A stretch of 64,000 nucleotides of DNA from Lachnospiraceae bacterium JLR.KK002 (lineage in GTDB: Bacteria > Bacillota > Clostridia > Lachnospirales > Lachnospiraceae), in NCBI GenBank assembly GCA_036941025.1, contig JAYMNP010000001.1:2192501-2256500 (forward strand). The letters run 5' to 3'. The notes beneath the pieces are model-generated. The model ran no database searches. It was not told where the DNA came from and saw only the letters and a program-made list of their open reading frames with translations. The position numbers and the translations under genes were made by a program. Within the stretch, counting starts at the first letter, position 1. Each line of letters opens with the position of its first letter. This document shows positions 37,729 through 47,132 of this stretch, in pieces.

Positions 37729-37968
37729 TTACGGCGGGTCCGGAATTTCCACCAGGATAATGTCCGGTCCGATTTTGACCACCTTTTTCCAGGGAATCAC
37801 AATTTCACTCTCTCTGCCGAACAATCCCCATATTTTTCCGCAGCCGGGAATAATCAGTGCCAGAATACATCCGTTGCAGGGGTCAATGTCCAAATCCACC
37901 ACAAACCCCAGGCATCTGCAGTTGCAGACGTTAATGACTTCTTTTTCTTTTAATTCACATAAACGCAT
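37729..37968 (-). CDS. YlmC/YmxH-family sporulation protein
   Basis: 79 residues with a PRC-barrel fold: LCELKEKEVINVCNC, DLDIDPCNGCILALIIPG and the closing GPDIILVEI. The family is found beside sporulation genes in Firmicutes and is of unknown mechanism. The ribosome site lies in the right arm of a perfect hairpin (37973-38005), so translation may be controlled by folding. Not visibly in an operon with nrdR downstream (113-nt gap). Confidence 0.88.
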   Translation of the reverse strand: MRLCELKEKEVINVCNCRCLGFVVDLDIDPCNGCILALIIPGCGKIWGLFGRESEIVIPWKKVVKIGPDIILVEIPDPP

Positions 37969-37972
37969 AATA

Positions 37973-38005
37973 ATCCCCCTGCTACAGTATATGCCGCAGG
38001 GGGAT
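37973..38005 (-). promoter_or_regulatory. Hairpin covering the ylmC ribosome binding site
   Basis: ATCCCCCTGC pairs perfectly with GCAGGGGGAT over 10 bp. On the minus strand the arm with the GGGGGAT Shine-Dalgarno core lies 4 nt from the ATG. It may also serve as a read-through barrier after the DUF1667 gene. Confidence 0.55.
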
Positions 38006-38055
38006 ATTCTTTACCGCATAACGGTGAAAGATTTTGAAATTTAGGATAGGCTTAA

Positions 38056-38415
38056 TTATAATACGTTTTTGGTTGCGATAATGTCTACGCCTGTACCTGC
38101 CACGTCGCTTACAATCACATCCCCGATATGTACCGGTGCCTGAACTTTTACGCCTTTCAGGTCTTTCATAATATCAAAGATTTTTCCTTTCGGAATATCT
38201 TCTTTTGTCTTTACAGATACTGCTGCAAGGCTTCCGCCTTCTACGATAACAGAACTTGTAACGATTCTGGTCGGGTTGGTTACTTCTTTTCTCGCATAAT
38301 CATCACCGCGCTTGCAGGTATTGCCGGTAACGCTTACCACTTCACCATTGTTCATTTCCACTTTTAACGGGCAGCCCATGGGGCATCCGATACAAATTAA
38401 TTCTCTTGTTTCCAT
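38056..38415 (-). CDS. DUF1667 protein of the glycerol-3-phosphate oxidation cluster
   Basis: 119 residues from the ATG at 38415. Cys-rich start LICIGCPMGCPLKVEMN and a TCKRGDDYARKE segment: a likely Fe-S ligand set. DUF1667 proteins occur beside anaerobic glycerol-3-phosphate dehydrogenase genes and are thought to be redox subunits, in the place of GlpC, but the role is not proved. The stop of the upstream FAD oxidoreductase is 4 nt from its start, so they are translated together. Last gene of the glp locus. Confidence 0.85.
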   Translation of the reverse strand: METRELICIGCPMGCPLKVEMNNGEVVSVTGNTCKRGDDYARKEVTNPTRIVTSSVIVEGGSLAAVSVKTKEDIPKGKIFDIMKDLKGVKVQAPVHIGDVIVSDVAGTGVDIIATKNVL

Positions 38416-38419
38416 AGTT

Positions 38420-39691
38420 TTACGCCTCCTCAATCTTTACGGTAATCTGAGACAGATTTGAAAATGCTGCTAATTCTTCTTTTTTCAGTACAACTTCTTC
38501 CATCTCTCCAGGTGCTACAACCGGACGCTTTTTGTGAATAATACGCTCATCATTCAGATATACGGATACATAGCAGTTCTTATATACATCGCCCACACGA
38601 AAACGTACCGTATGTTTCTCATCCATTCTGTCCGGATTGATGGTCTTCGGTACGGTGTAGCGTGCACCTTCTACCGCAACAATCGGAATATCCTTTGCAT
38701 TGGTGTCTTTATGTTTTGCACCGTTCAGTACATACTCAGCAGCATGTTTTCCGGCAGCAGATGCTTCCTCGGAAACAAAGTCTACCAGATCATGTACGTG
38801 AAGCACGTTACCACAGGCAAATACGCCTTCTACATTGGTTTCCAGACATTCGTTTACCAGCGGTCCGGATGTAACCGGGCTCATTTCCACATTCAGGCTT
38901 CTGGACAGCTCGTTTTCCGGAATCAGTCCGCAGGATAACAGCAGAGTATCGCAGGTATAACGTTCTTCTGTTCCCGGAATCGGTCTTCTGTCCGAACCCA
39001 CTTCTGCGATGGTAATCGCTTCCACTCTCTCCTTGCCTTCGATATCTACAACAGTATGGCTCAATTTCAGCGGAATTCCGTAGTCATCCAGACACTGTAC
39101 GATATTTCTCTTCAGTCCGCCGGAATATGGCATTAACTCAGCTACCACTTTAACCTTTGCACCTTCCAGTGTCATTCTTCTTGCCATAATCAGTCCGATA
39201 TCACCGGAACCAAGAATTACTACTTCACGTCCCGGCATATAGCCTTCCATATTCACAAGACGCTGTGCAGTACCTGCAGAATAAATACCTGCCGGACGAT
39301 ATCCGGGAATATTCAACGCGCCTCGGGAACGCTCTCTGCAGCCCATGGCAAGTACAATTGCTTTTGCCTGAATTTCAAACATTCCATCTTCACGGTTCAT
39401 GGCAGTTACAACCTTGTTCGGTGCAATATCCATAACCATGGTGTTCAATTTATATTCAATCTTCTCGTCTTTTAACTGGTCAATAAATCTTCCTGCATAT
39501 TCCGGGCCTGTCAGCTCTTCTTTAAATGTATGAAGTCCGAATCCATTGTGGATACACTGATTCAGAATACCACCCAGCTCTTTATCTCTTTCCAGTACTA
39601 AAATAGATTCTACTCCATTTCTTTTTGCTGATACGGCTGCTGCAAGTCCTGCAGGGCCGCCTCCTACAATAACAATATCATAATTTAACAT
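38420..39691 (-). CDS. FAD-dependent NAD(P)-type oxidoreductase of the glycerol-3-phosphate cluster
   Basis: 423 residues. N-terminal FAD-binding GGGPAGLAAAVSAKRNG, a second nucleotide site VVILGSGDIGLIMARRM, and GVFACGNVLHVHDLVDF before the C-terminal part. The pairing with a GlpA-like dehydrogenase and a DUF1667 protein resembles the GlpA/GlpB-type module of many Clostridia, where electrons from glycerol-3-phosphate pass to an NAD or quinone acceptor. The exact acceptor is not visible. 26 nt downstream of the dehydrogenase gene; DUF1667 follows after 4 nt. Confidence 0.88.
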   Translation of the reverse strand: MLNYDIVIVGGGPAGLAAAVSAKRNGVESILVLERDKELGGILNQCIHNGFGLHTFKEELTGPEYAGRFIDQLKDEKIEYKLNTMVMDIAPNKVVTAMNREDGMFEIQAKAIVLAMGCRERSRGALNIPGYRPAGIYSAGTAQRLVNMEGYMPGREVVILGSGDIGLIMARRMTLEGAKVKVVAELMPYSGGLKRNIVQCLDDYGIPLKLSHTVVDIEGKERVEAITIAEVGSDRRPIPGTEERYTCDTLLLSCGLIPENELSRSLNVEMSPVTSGPLVNECLETNVEGVFACGNVLHVHDLVDFVSEEASAAGKHAAEYVLNGAKHKDTNAKDIPIVAVEGARYTVPKTINPDRMDEKHTVRFRVGDVYKNCYVSVYLNDERIIHKKRPVVAPGEMEEVVLKKEELAAFSNLSQITVKIEEA

Positions 39692-39717
39692 TTTTTTCCC
39701 TCCTGATTCGTAACCAA

Positions 39718-41154
39718 CTATATTCTGTCTTTATTAATTCCTACAATAATCCTGGATTCTCCACCTGCTTTTGTAATTTCGGATGGGTCTACTCCGCGTT
39801 CTCTGGAAAGAATCTCGATGGTTCTTGGAGAACAGAAACCTGCCTGGCAGCGTCCCATTCCGGCTCTGGTACGACGTTTTACACCGTCTAAGGATTTTGC
39901 GCCCAGAGGACGTTTAATTGCGTCGATAATTTCGCCTTCTGTAATCATCTCACATCTGCAGATAATATTTCCATATGCCGGATTTTCTTTAATCAGAGCT
40001 GCCCGTTCTTCATTGCTCAGGGTCTTGGGATCCAGGATTCCTTTTCTGGTTCCGTTAAAGTCGGGGTTCTCTTCTGCATTTGTCAGGTCTTTAATGATGC
40101 CTGCCACCATTTTTCCAATTGCCGGAGCGCTGGTCAGTCCAGGAGATTCAATACCTGCACAGTCGATGAAGCCTTTTGCTTCTTCCAGTTCGCCGATATA
40201 GAATTCATGTCCGTCTTCATGGGCACGAAGTCCTGCAAATGAGGTAATTACCTGACGGATTGGAAGACCTTTTACCGTAGTTCCTGCTTTATTAATCAGT
40301 TCGTCAATACCTTCCTGTGTGGTATTGGTTCCTTCTCTGTTTTCAATATCAATTGCGGTAGGTCCTACTAACGTATTGCCGTGAACGGTAGGAGATACCA
40401 GAACGCCTTTTCCGTATTTACCTGGAAGCTGGAAAATAGTATGTGTTACAAATCCTTCGGTAGAGCGGTCTAACAGACAGTAATCTCCGCGTCTCGGTGT
40501 GATATGTAATTTTTTGTCGCTTACCATGTTGTGGAATTTATCTGCATAAACACCTGCCGCATTTACAACGTATCTGGTTTCAATTTCGCCCTGGCTGGTC
40601 TTAACTACCCAGTTGTCACCTTTTTTCTCCAGGTCAGTAACTTCCGTATCAAATTTGAACTCCACACCGTTGGTTGCAGCATTTTCAGCAAATGCAATGT
40701 TCATTCCAAAGGGGCAGACAATTCCGCCGGTAGGTGCATACAGCGCTGCCACTGCTTCGTCTGCAATATTGGGCTCCAGCTTAACGAGTTCTTCTCTGTC
40801 AATAATGCGCAGATCTTTGACACCGTTCTCCACACCTCTGTCATACAGCGCCTGCAGATTGGGTTTTTCTTCCTCGTTAATACATACAACCAGAGAACCA
40901 TTATTCTTATAGTGGAAATCCAGTTCTTTGGAAAGAGCTTCCATCATCTGGTTGCCTTCCACATTCAGCTTCGCCATAAGGGAACCTGCTTCTGCGTCAA
41001 ATCCGGCATGTACAATTGCACTGTTTGCCTTGGATGTTCCACAGCATACATCTTCTTCCTTTTCCACTACACAGACATTCAGTTTGTATCTGGAAAGTTC
41101 TCTTGCGGAAGCACTTCCTGATACGCCTGCTCCAATAATTACTACATCATACAT
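39718..41154 (-). CDS. GlpA-like glycerol-3-phosphate dehydrogenase
   Basis: 478 residues from the ATG at 41154 (AGGTG 6 nt before). FAD-binding DVVIIGAGVSGSASARELSRY, the DAO fold, GTSKANSAIVHAGFDAEAGS, and a C-terminal BFD-like [2Fe-2S] domain with NIICRCEMITEGEIIDAIK and AGMGRCQAGFCSPR (four Cys). This combination is that of the anaerobic GlpA dehydrogenase, converting glycerol-3-phosphate to dihydroxyacetone phosphate. Context with glpF, glpK and GlpP agrees. LhgO-like 2-hydroxyglutarate oxidases share the fold but lack this setting. Confidence 0.9.
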   Translation of the reverse strand: MYDVVIIGAGVSGSASARELSRYKLNVCVVEKEEDVCCGTSKANSAIVHAGFDAEAGSLMAKLNVEGNQMMEALSKELDFHYKNNGSLVVCINEEEKPNLQALYDRGVENGVKDLRIIDREELVKLEPNIADEAVAALYAPTGGIVCPFGMNIAFAENAATNGVEFKFDTEVTDLEKKGDNWVVKTSQGEIETRYVVNAAGVYADKFHNMVSDKKLHITPRRGDYCLLDRSTEGFVTHTIFQLPGKYGKGVLVSPTVHGNTLVGPTAIDIENREGTNTTQEGIDELINKAGTTVKGLPIRQVITSFAGLRAHEDGHEFYIGELEEAKGFIDCAGIESPGLTSAPAIGKMVAGIIKDLTNAEENPDFNGTRKGILDPKTLSNEERAALIKENPAYGNIICRCEMITEGEIIDAIKRPLGAKSLDGVKRRTRAGMGRCQAGFCSPRTIEILSRERGVDPSEITKAGGESRIIVGINKDRI

Positions 41155-41269
41155 ATTGTTCACCTATCCTTTTCTCACTCTTTCTTATTTATTTTTTACT
41201 GCCATAAGCCGGAGGTTCAGGGCAGTTAATTTACTTATTTAAAATACAAACCAGTTTCTGATACAGGAA

Positions 41270-41312
41270 AAGCAACAATCACACTCCCCATTCCGGGGAA
41301 TGTAATCATTGC
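41270..41312 (-). other. Hairpin in the glpF-glpA spacer
   Basis: Minus strand ACATTCCCC pairs with GGGGAGTGT, flanked by a CAAT/ATTG extension. There is no T run. The 225-nt spacer (41164-41388) otherwise shows no gene. Confidence 0.4.
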
Positions 41313-41388
41313 CTCTCTGTTATCTCTGCAATGCCATATTTCACATATCAGTGCTTTACACGATAATTATAACATTCGAGTCATTATT

Positions 41389-42093
41389 TTACCATGGAAT
41401 GATTCCATACAGACCAACTGCCAGCAGAGCGCCGATGATCGGTCCAACTAATGTAACGATTCCATATCCCCAGTTAGAGCTTCCTTTTCCGCTGATCGGA
41501 AGGATTGTATGTGCCAGACGAGGTCCAAGGTCACGGGCCGGGTTCATAGCGTATCCTGTTAATCCACCAAAGGACATACCGCAGGAAACGATGATTCCGA
41601 ATACTAACAGGTTACCTACACCAGCAGGAGCTTCTGCCGGAAGGCCTTTGATTGCAAATACCAGTACGAAAGTTGCAACTGCTTCTGCAAGGATGTTCAT
41701 TGGAAGGTTCGGAATAGATGGTCCACAGGAGAATACACCAAGTTTGGTTCCCGGATCATCTGTTGCATCGAACTGGCCTTTGAAAGCAATCCATACAATA
41801 ATCGCGCCTACAAATGCACCTGCGAACTGTGCTACGATATAACCAGGCACCAGATCCCATGCAAAGCTGCCGTCTACTGCTAATGCCAGGGTTAAAGCGG
41901 GGTTAAAACTTGCACCGGATGCAGCACCAAAAATGAATGCCGGTATCATAACTGCAAGACCCCAGGCAATGGTAATCTGGATAGAGCCTGCGCCCTTCAT
42001 TCCGGATTTGTTCAGAGTTACGTTAGCAACTACGCCATCACCTAACATAATCAACATCATTGTTCCTACAAATTCTGCTATATATGGTAACAT
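41389..42093 (-). CDS. glpF: Glycerol uptake facilitator (MIP family)
   Basis: Six-helix aquaglyceroporin of 234 residues for passive entry of glycerol. The two half-helix pore motifs are FNPALTLAL and AMNPARDLGPR; the Asp after the second NPA (NPARD) is usual in glycerol facilitators. The N-terminus is MLPYIAEFVGTMMLIMLGDG, typical of the group. Next to glpK (40 nt) downstream of the glpK start. Probably in the same transcript. Confidence 0.95.
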   Translation of the reverse strand: MLPYIAEFVGTMMLIMLGDGVVANVTLNKSGMKGAGSIQITIAWGLAVMIPAFIFGAASGASFNPALTLALAVDGSFAWDLVPGYIVAQFAGAFVGAIIVWIAFKGQFDATDDPGTKLGVFSCGPSIPNLPMNILAEAVATFVLVFAIKGLPAEAPAGVGNLLVFGIIVSCGMSFGGLTGYAMNPARDLGPRLAHTILPISGKGSSNWGYGIVTLVGPIIGALLAVGLYGIIPW

Positions 42094-42132
42094 TTCGTGT
42101 TCCCCTTTCTGCCTTCAATCTACTTTTGTCTT

Positions 42133-43707
<1,575 letters not shown>

Positions 43708-43773
43708 TTATTTGTACAATTTATTGAAATTTATTGTTCTTCCGTCCCAATACACGGTGTTTCTGCCGAAACT

Positions 43774-44328
43774 CTATGCTGTCATACTGCTTTTTGTTGT
43801 AGGAAGTACCAAAATATTATTTGTTGGATGATGCAGCATGGCTCTGATATTTTCCACCGCAGCAAGCACTTCTTCCTCTCCCGGCCCTTTCTTCATGGCC
43901 ACACAGTCCAGTACAAAATGACAGACAGATTTCACAATAAAACTTTCCACCAGATAGTTCCCGTTTTTCTCTGACCAGAACCGGCCTCTGAGCTGTTCGT
44001 CCACCACCGGAAACAGCCGCTCCATCAGTCGTTCCCGGCTGATGTTCTCCAGCACCTTTTTATAGAAGAAACGGTTTTCCCTGATGATTCTTACAACCTT
44101 GCGAATCCATTCCTCAAATGCCTCGTTCTCGTCGTATGCAACCTGTTTTACAAAGTCTTCATTATAAAGCCACTCAATCACCCCGTAAATATCCTGGAAA
44201 TGATAATAGAAGCTCTGGCGCTTCATATTCTTACAGTCCATGATATCCTGGACGGTTATCTTTCTCAGAGGCTTTTCGTGAAGCATCTCCTGTAACCCGT
44301 CTGCAATCTTTCTCTTTGTATTACCCAT
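43774..44328 (-). CDS. TetR-family regulator, DhaS-like
   Basis: 184 residues. N-terminal helix-turn-helix KPLRKITVQDIMDCKNMKRQSFYYHFQD (helices about 15-50), as in TetR regulators of the DhaS type that activate dihydroxyacetone kinase genes. The C-terminal part is the DhaS-like ligand domain. Placed between glpP and glpK, 15 nt behind glpP, so it probably regulates glycerol or dihydroxyacetone use. Which genes it controls is inference. Confidence 0.85.
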   Translation of the reverse strand: MGNTKRKIADGLQEMLHEKPLRKITVQDIMDCKNMKRQSFYYHFQDIYGVIEWLYNEDFVKQVAYDENEAFEEWIRKVVRIIRENRFFYKKVLENISRERLMERLFPVVDEQLRGRFWSEKNGNYLVESFIVKSVCHFVLDCVAMKKGPGEEEVLAAVENIRAMLHHPTNNILVLPTTKSSMTA

Positions 44329-44343
44329 CTCTCTTTCTCCTCC

Positions 44344-44910
44344 TTACATAAACCATATATCCTGGTTGGTGGTTGAAACTGAAATTGCCCCGGCATTCAG
44401 CGCGTCAATCACATCTTCCCTGTCACTGATCAGTCCGCCGGCAATGACAGCCTGAGAACTAAGTTTATTGATCTTCCGTATAATCTTCGGCATGACTCCC
44501 GGCAGAATCTCGATAAAATCTGCCCGGATTTGCTTTTTCTGCTTTTCTATACTCTGATAAGCTCTGGAATCCAGCACAAAAATTCGATAAACCGTATACA
44601 TGGACAACTCTTTTGCACGATTAATCATATTCATCCTGGTTGAAATAATTCCATCTGCTTTTGTATTTTTTCTGATATAATCCACCGCAATCTCATGGGC
44701 GCTGAGCCCTTCAATCAAATCCAGATGCACCAGAGCTATTTTGTCTGCCCTTTTCAGCTGTTCCACAATTTCGCCGATATTGCACATATCTCCGAACAGA
44801 ATAAATACAATTTTTACATCAGATTTCAGACATTTCTCAATTCCCTCAAAGTTTTTTACCGCCGCAACAACGGGACAGTCCGCCATCGCATCATAAAATT
44901 TCTGTTCCAT
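44344..44910 (-). CDS. glpP: GlpP-family glycerol-3-phosphate responsive antiterminator
   Basis: 188 residues. TIM-barrel-like family whose Bacillus member binds mRNA leaders and prevents termination when glycerol-3-phosphate is present. Segments CPVVAAVKNFEGIEKCL, LVHLDLIEGLSAHEIAVDYI, GIISTRMNMINRAKEL and AVIAGGLISDREDVIDAL are typical. Its mRNA starts with a leader holding a classical terminator (44987-45038), which suggests auto-antitermination. Start at the ATG at 44910 behind GGGAGG. First gene of the glp locus. Confidence 0.93.
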   Translation of the reverse strand: MEQKFYDAMADCPVVAAVKNFEGIEKCLKSDVKIVFILFGDMCNIGEIVEQLKRADKIALVHLDLIEGLSAHEIAVDYIRKNTKADGIISTRMNMINRAKELSMYTVYRIFVLDSRAYQSIEKQKKQIRADFIEILPGVMPKIIRKINKLSSQAVIAGGLISDREDVIDALNAGAISVSTTNQDIWFM

Positions 44911-44986
44911 AAGCCTCCCATACCAGTTTCAGCCAGTTCACGTTCCGAAATTATTTCCAGGCATCCACCTCCTTAATTTTGCGAAA

Positions 44987-45038
44987 AGAAAAAAGAGTAA
45001 AGTTAATAAGCAACATTTCTGCTGTGCTAACCTTACTC
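44987..45038 (-). terminator. Intrinsic terminator in the glpP leader
   Basis: Minus strand GAGTAAGGTTA pairs with TAACTTTACTC (one mismatch), inner pairing around a loop, then a T run. It sits between the promoter at 45080-45108 and glpP. Probably the target of GlpP antitermination. Confidence 0.7.
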
Positions 45039-45079
45039 TCCACTCTCCAGGCACCTGTTTACTTCCTTCTTGTGCTATT

Positions 45080-45108
45080 ATGTTAGCATTTTTACCGGGA
45101 AAATTCAA
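45080..45108 (-). promoter_or_regulatory. Promoter of the glpP leader
   Basis: Minus strand TTGAAT (45108-45103), 17-nt spacer, TAACAT (45085-45080). The predicted transcript starts about 45073 and meets the terminator within 90 nt. Confidence 0.5.
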
Positions 45109-45190
45109 GCAAACTTTCGAAAAAAATAAAATTATGGCCAATACTGTCAAATTTTATTCTGACATTTTGGTTATTTTGTCCAATGGTTTT

Positions 45191-45862
45191 TTACTTTTTA
45201 CACTTTTTAATCACCTGATACATTTCTTCGATGGTTTTTGTCCCCATCAGCACTTCCTTCTCGTTCACAATAGTCATGGGAATCCGTTCAATATGGTATT
45301 GTTCCGCAAGCTCCGGATATAATCTGGCGTCTATCATTCTGGCTTCAATCATTTCTGACTCGGAAGCCATTTTCTGACAGGTTATTACCTGCTGTGCACA
45401 ATGATGGCAGGACAGAGATACAAATACTCTGATATCCACCTTGTCTTCCAGTTTCTGCAGCTTCTTCTGTATTCTTCCGCTGATTTCCTGACCAGGGCCT
45501 GCCGTATTGTAAATACCGAATACCAGAGAATTCATCTCCTTGCCGCCGGTAACTCCATGATATGCCACCCCTGTATACCTGTCATTTTTATAGAGTGCTG
45601 TCACGGGCAACAGTGAAGCGTCCAGCTCCGGCAGTTCTTTTTCGGCCTCTGCCTGATCATAAAAACGGCAGGAAAGTTTATCGGACAGCCCGGCCATATG
45701 GCGCACCAGTTCCGCCATTTCCATGGAAGCCTTTTCTTCCGGATTGATTACACACACCATGCATACTTCCCCTGTGAGCTTCCCAAGTACCGTATTCAGC
45801 TGACTTTCCAGTTCCTCCGTAATAAGTTCACTTCTGAGAGATATTTTTTCGATATTAATCAT
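45191..45862 (-). CDS. AhpF-N-terminal-like / protein disulfide oxidoreductase (double thioredoxin fold)
   Basis: 223 residues from the ATG at 45862. Two thioredoxin-like folds, with a CxxC pair SLSCHHCAQQV in the second (near residue 150) and PMTIVNEKEVLMG after it (cis-Pro). This corresponds to the N-terminal electron-transfer part of AhpF (Cys-His-x-Cys) without the FAD/NADH reductase half. It starts 10 nt after ahpC. It probably passes electrons from a separate thioredoxin reductase to AhpC. The start of the other folded half has no CxxC, as in AhpF. Upstream Met is too close to ahpC and is not used. Confidence 0.85.
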   Translation of the reverse strand: MINIEKISLRSELITEELESQLNTVLGKLTGEVCMVCVINPEEKASMEMAELVRHMAGLSDKLSCRFYDQAEAEKELPELDASLLPVTALYKNDRYTGVAYHGVTGGKEMNSLVFGIYNTAGPGQEISGRIQKKLQKLEDKVDIRVFVSLSCHHCAQQVITCQKMASESEMIEARMIDARLYPELAEQYHIERIPMTIVNEKEVLMGTKTIEEMYQVIKKCKK

Positions 45863-45872
45863 TTCGCTTCTC

Positions 45873-46439
45873 CTACAGCATCCCAACCAGGTCCAGGCTC
45901 GGACTTAAGGTCTCCTCTCCCGGCTGCCATTTTGCCGGACACACCTGATCTCCATGTTCTTCCACGAATTTTGCCGCCCGCAGCTTCCGGAGCAGTTCCT
46001 CCGCATTTCTTCCGATTCCCATGTCATGAATCTCATATGCTTTTACTTCTCCTTTTGGATTCAGAATAAAAGTTCCGCGCAGAGCCTGTCCCAGTTCTTC
46101 CACCAGAACACCAAACTGTTTTGCAAGAACACCTGCCGGATCTCCCAGCATTACATACTGAATCTTTTTAATAGTGTCTGACGCATCCGCCCATGCCTTG
46201 TGTACAAAATGAGTATCTTCCGATACGGAATAAATCTCACACCCTTCTTCTTTGAATTCCTCATAATAATCTGCCAGATCTCCCAGCTCCGTAGGGCATA
46301 CAAAGGTAAAATCTGCCGGATAAAAAAACAGCACGGACCAGTGTCCTTTCAAATCCTCCTGCGTTACGTCCAGAAACTCTCCTTTGCAGAATGCTGATAC
46401 CTGAAATGCTTCCACCTGTTTATTAATCATATTTTCCAT
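45873..46439 (-). CDS. ahpC: Alkyl hydroperoxide reductase subunit C (peroxiredoxin)
   Basis: 188 residues, two-Cys peroxiredoxin. Peroxidatic Cys in FFYPADFTFVCPTELGD (near residue 49) and resolving Cys in GDQVCPAKW near 167, typical of AhpC. Detoxifies H2O2 and organic peroxides. A strong promoter lies about 80 nt upstream of the ATG at 46439 (GAGGAAAGGAG before it). It pairs with the mini-AhpF-like gene downstream instead of a full AhpF. Confidence 0.96.
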   Translation of the reverse strand: MENMINKQVEAFQVSAFCKGEFLDVTQEDLKGHWSVLFFYPADFTFVCPTELGDLADYYEEFKEEGCEIYSVSEDTHFVHKAWADASDTIKKIQYVMLGDPAGVLAKQFGVLVEELGQALRGTFILNPKGEVKAYEIHDMGIGRNAEELLRKLRAAKFVEEHGDQVCPAKWQPGEETLSPSLDLVGML

Positions 46440-46519
46440 TCTAAAAACTCCTTTCCTCTGTTCATTCTGTAACTGTTTCGCTTACAGTTATATCCGGAGC
46501 AGTAAGGCTCCTGAAATTT

Positions 46520-46548
46520 ATTATATCTTTGAAAATCCATAAAATCAA
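46520..46548 (-). promoter_or_regulatory. ahpC promoter
   Basis: Minus strand TTGATT (46548-46543), 17-nt spacer, TATAAT (46525-46520). The leader contains a GTAACTG/CAGTTAT hairpin near 46470. No full PerR box was recognised. Confidence 0.65.
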
Positions 46549-46665
46549 TAAATATTTTCCCGGAACCGAATATAATTTGTCTGCAATATTTCTATCTGGC
46601 CTCATACAGTTCATTTTAAGTGTCAAAAAACCCTGTCAATTCTGCCATTTCCAGTTTTTTTTGCC

Positions 46666-46694
46666 TTGCAATCCCTGCCAATTAACGTTATAAT
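46666..46694 (+). promoter_or_regulatory. Promoter of the CX3D repeat peptide gene
   Basis: TTGCAA (46666-46671), 17-nt spacer, perfect TATAAT (46689-46694), about 55 nt before the start codon. Confidence 0.8.
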
Positions 46695-46748
46695 ACAGAC
46701 ACAGATAAGACGCAATTACATTTTTTATATTGGTTCAGGAGGGAAACT

Positions 46749-46946
46749 ATGGAGAAGAAAAACTTAAATATTTCGAACATGAACGGAGTAACTTCAGATG
46801 AAGATACTACCTGCAGTATTACAGATATGAACTGTAACGGCGATAATGACGACAGCACCTGCAGTATCACAGACATGAACTGCAACAGCGACAAAGATGA
46901 TACTACCTGCAGTATTACAGATATGAACTGCAACGGGGATAACTAA
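46749..46946 (+). CDS. Cys-rich repeat peptide with three CX3D units (candidate RiPP precursor)
   Basis: 65 residues: a 18-residue leader-like start (MEKKNLNISNMNGVTSDE) and three tandem 16-residue units, each containing TCSITDMNCN. Cys at 22, 29, 38, 45, 54 and 61; Asp at 26, 42 and 58 in Cys-Ser-Ile-Thr-Asp. The three cores are identical at protein level while several third bases differ (ATT/ATC, GAT/GAC, TGT/TGC), so protein selection is likely. AGGAGGG lies 5-6 nt upstream, and a promoter and terminator bracket the gene. CX3D repeats are a feature of radical-SAM thioether peptides such as freyrasin (Cys to Asp links), but no maturase is in the window. No other function recognised. Confidence 0.8.
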   Translation: MEKKNLNISNMNGVTSDEDTTCSITDMNCNGDNDDSTCSITDMNCNSDKDDTTCSITDMNCNGDN

Positions 46947-46989
46947 AAGACAGTCGTTACACGTTATATGAATTTGCCCACTCTCTTTT

Positions 46990-47027
46990 AGACCAGGGTT
47001 CTGTCTCGGCGGAACTTCTGGTCTTTT
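46990..47027 (+). terminator. Terminator of the repeat peptide gene
   Basis: AGACCAG with inner GTTC pairs with GGAAC-type inner and CTGGTCT, followed by TTTT. It closes a one-gene transcription unit. Confidence 0.7.
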
Positions 47028-47030
47028 CCA

Positions 47031-47087
47031 TATATCCGGGATTTCCTGCAGGCCTGAAAGCCTCTCAGATTATCCGGATATATCCAG
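47031..47087. other. Long inverted repeat before the 86-residue gene
   Basis: ATATATCCGG at its left end is matched by CCGGATATAT near 47085, with GGCCTGAAAGCC inside. It may fold as a leader or end signal; function unknown. Confidence 0.4.
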
Positions 47088-47132
47088 GTATATAACGAGG
47101 ATTCAGAGATTCATAAAAGAAAGGAAAACACC

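Noticed and set aside
44938..45150. 70-codon minus-strand frame in the glpP leader
   Set aside because: Passes through the leader terminator and starts in spacer; no family likeness.
46688..46933. 81-codon minus-strand frame opposite the CX3D peptide
   Set aside because: A regular hydrophobic pattern arises from the repeat read backward; the plus strand has promoter, ribosome site and terminator.
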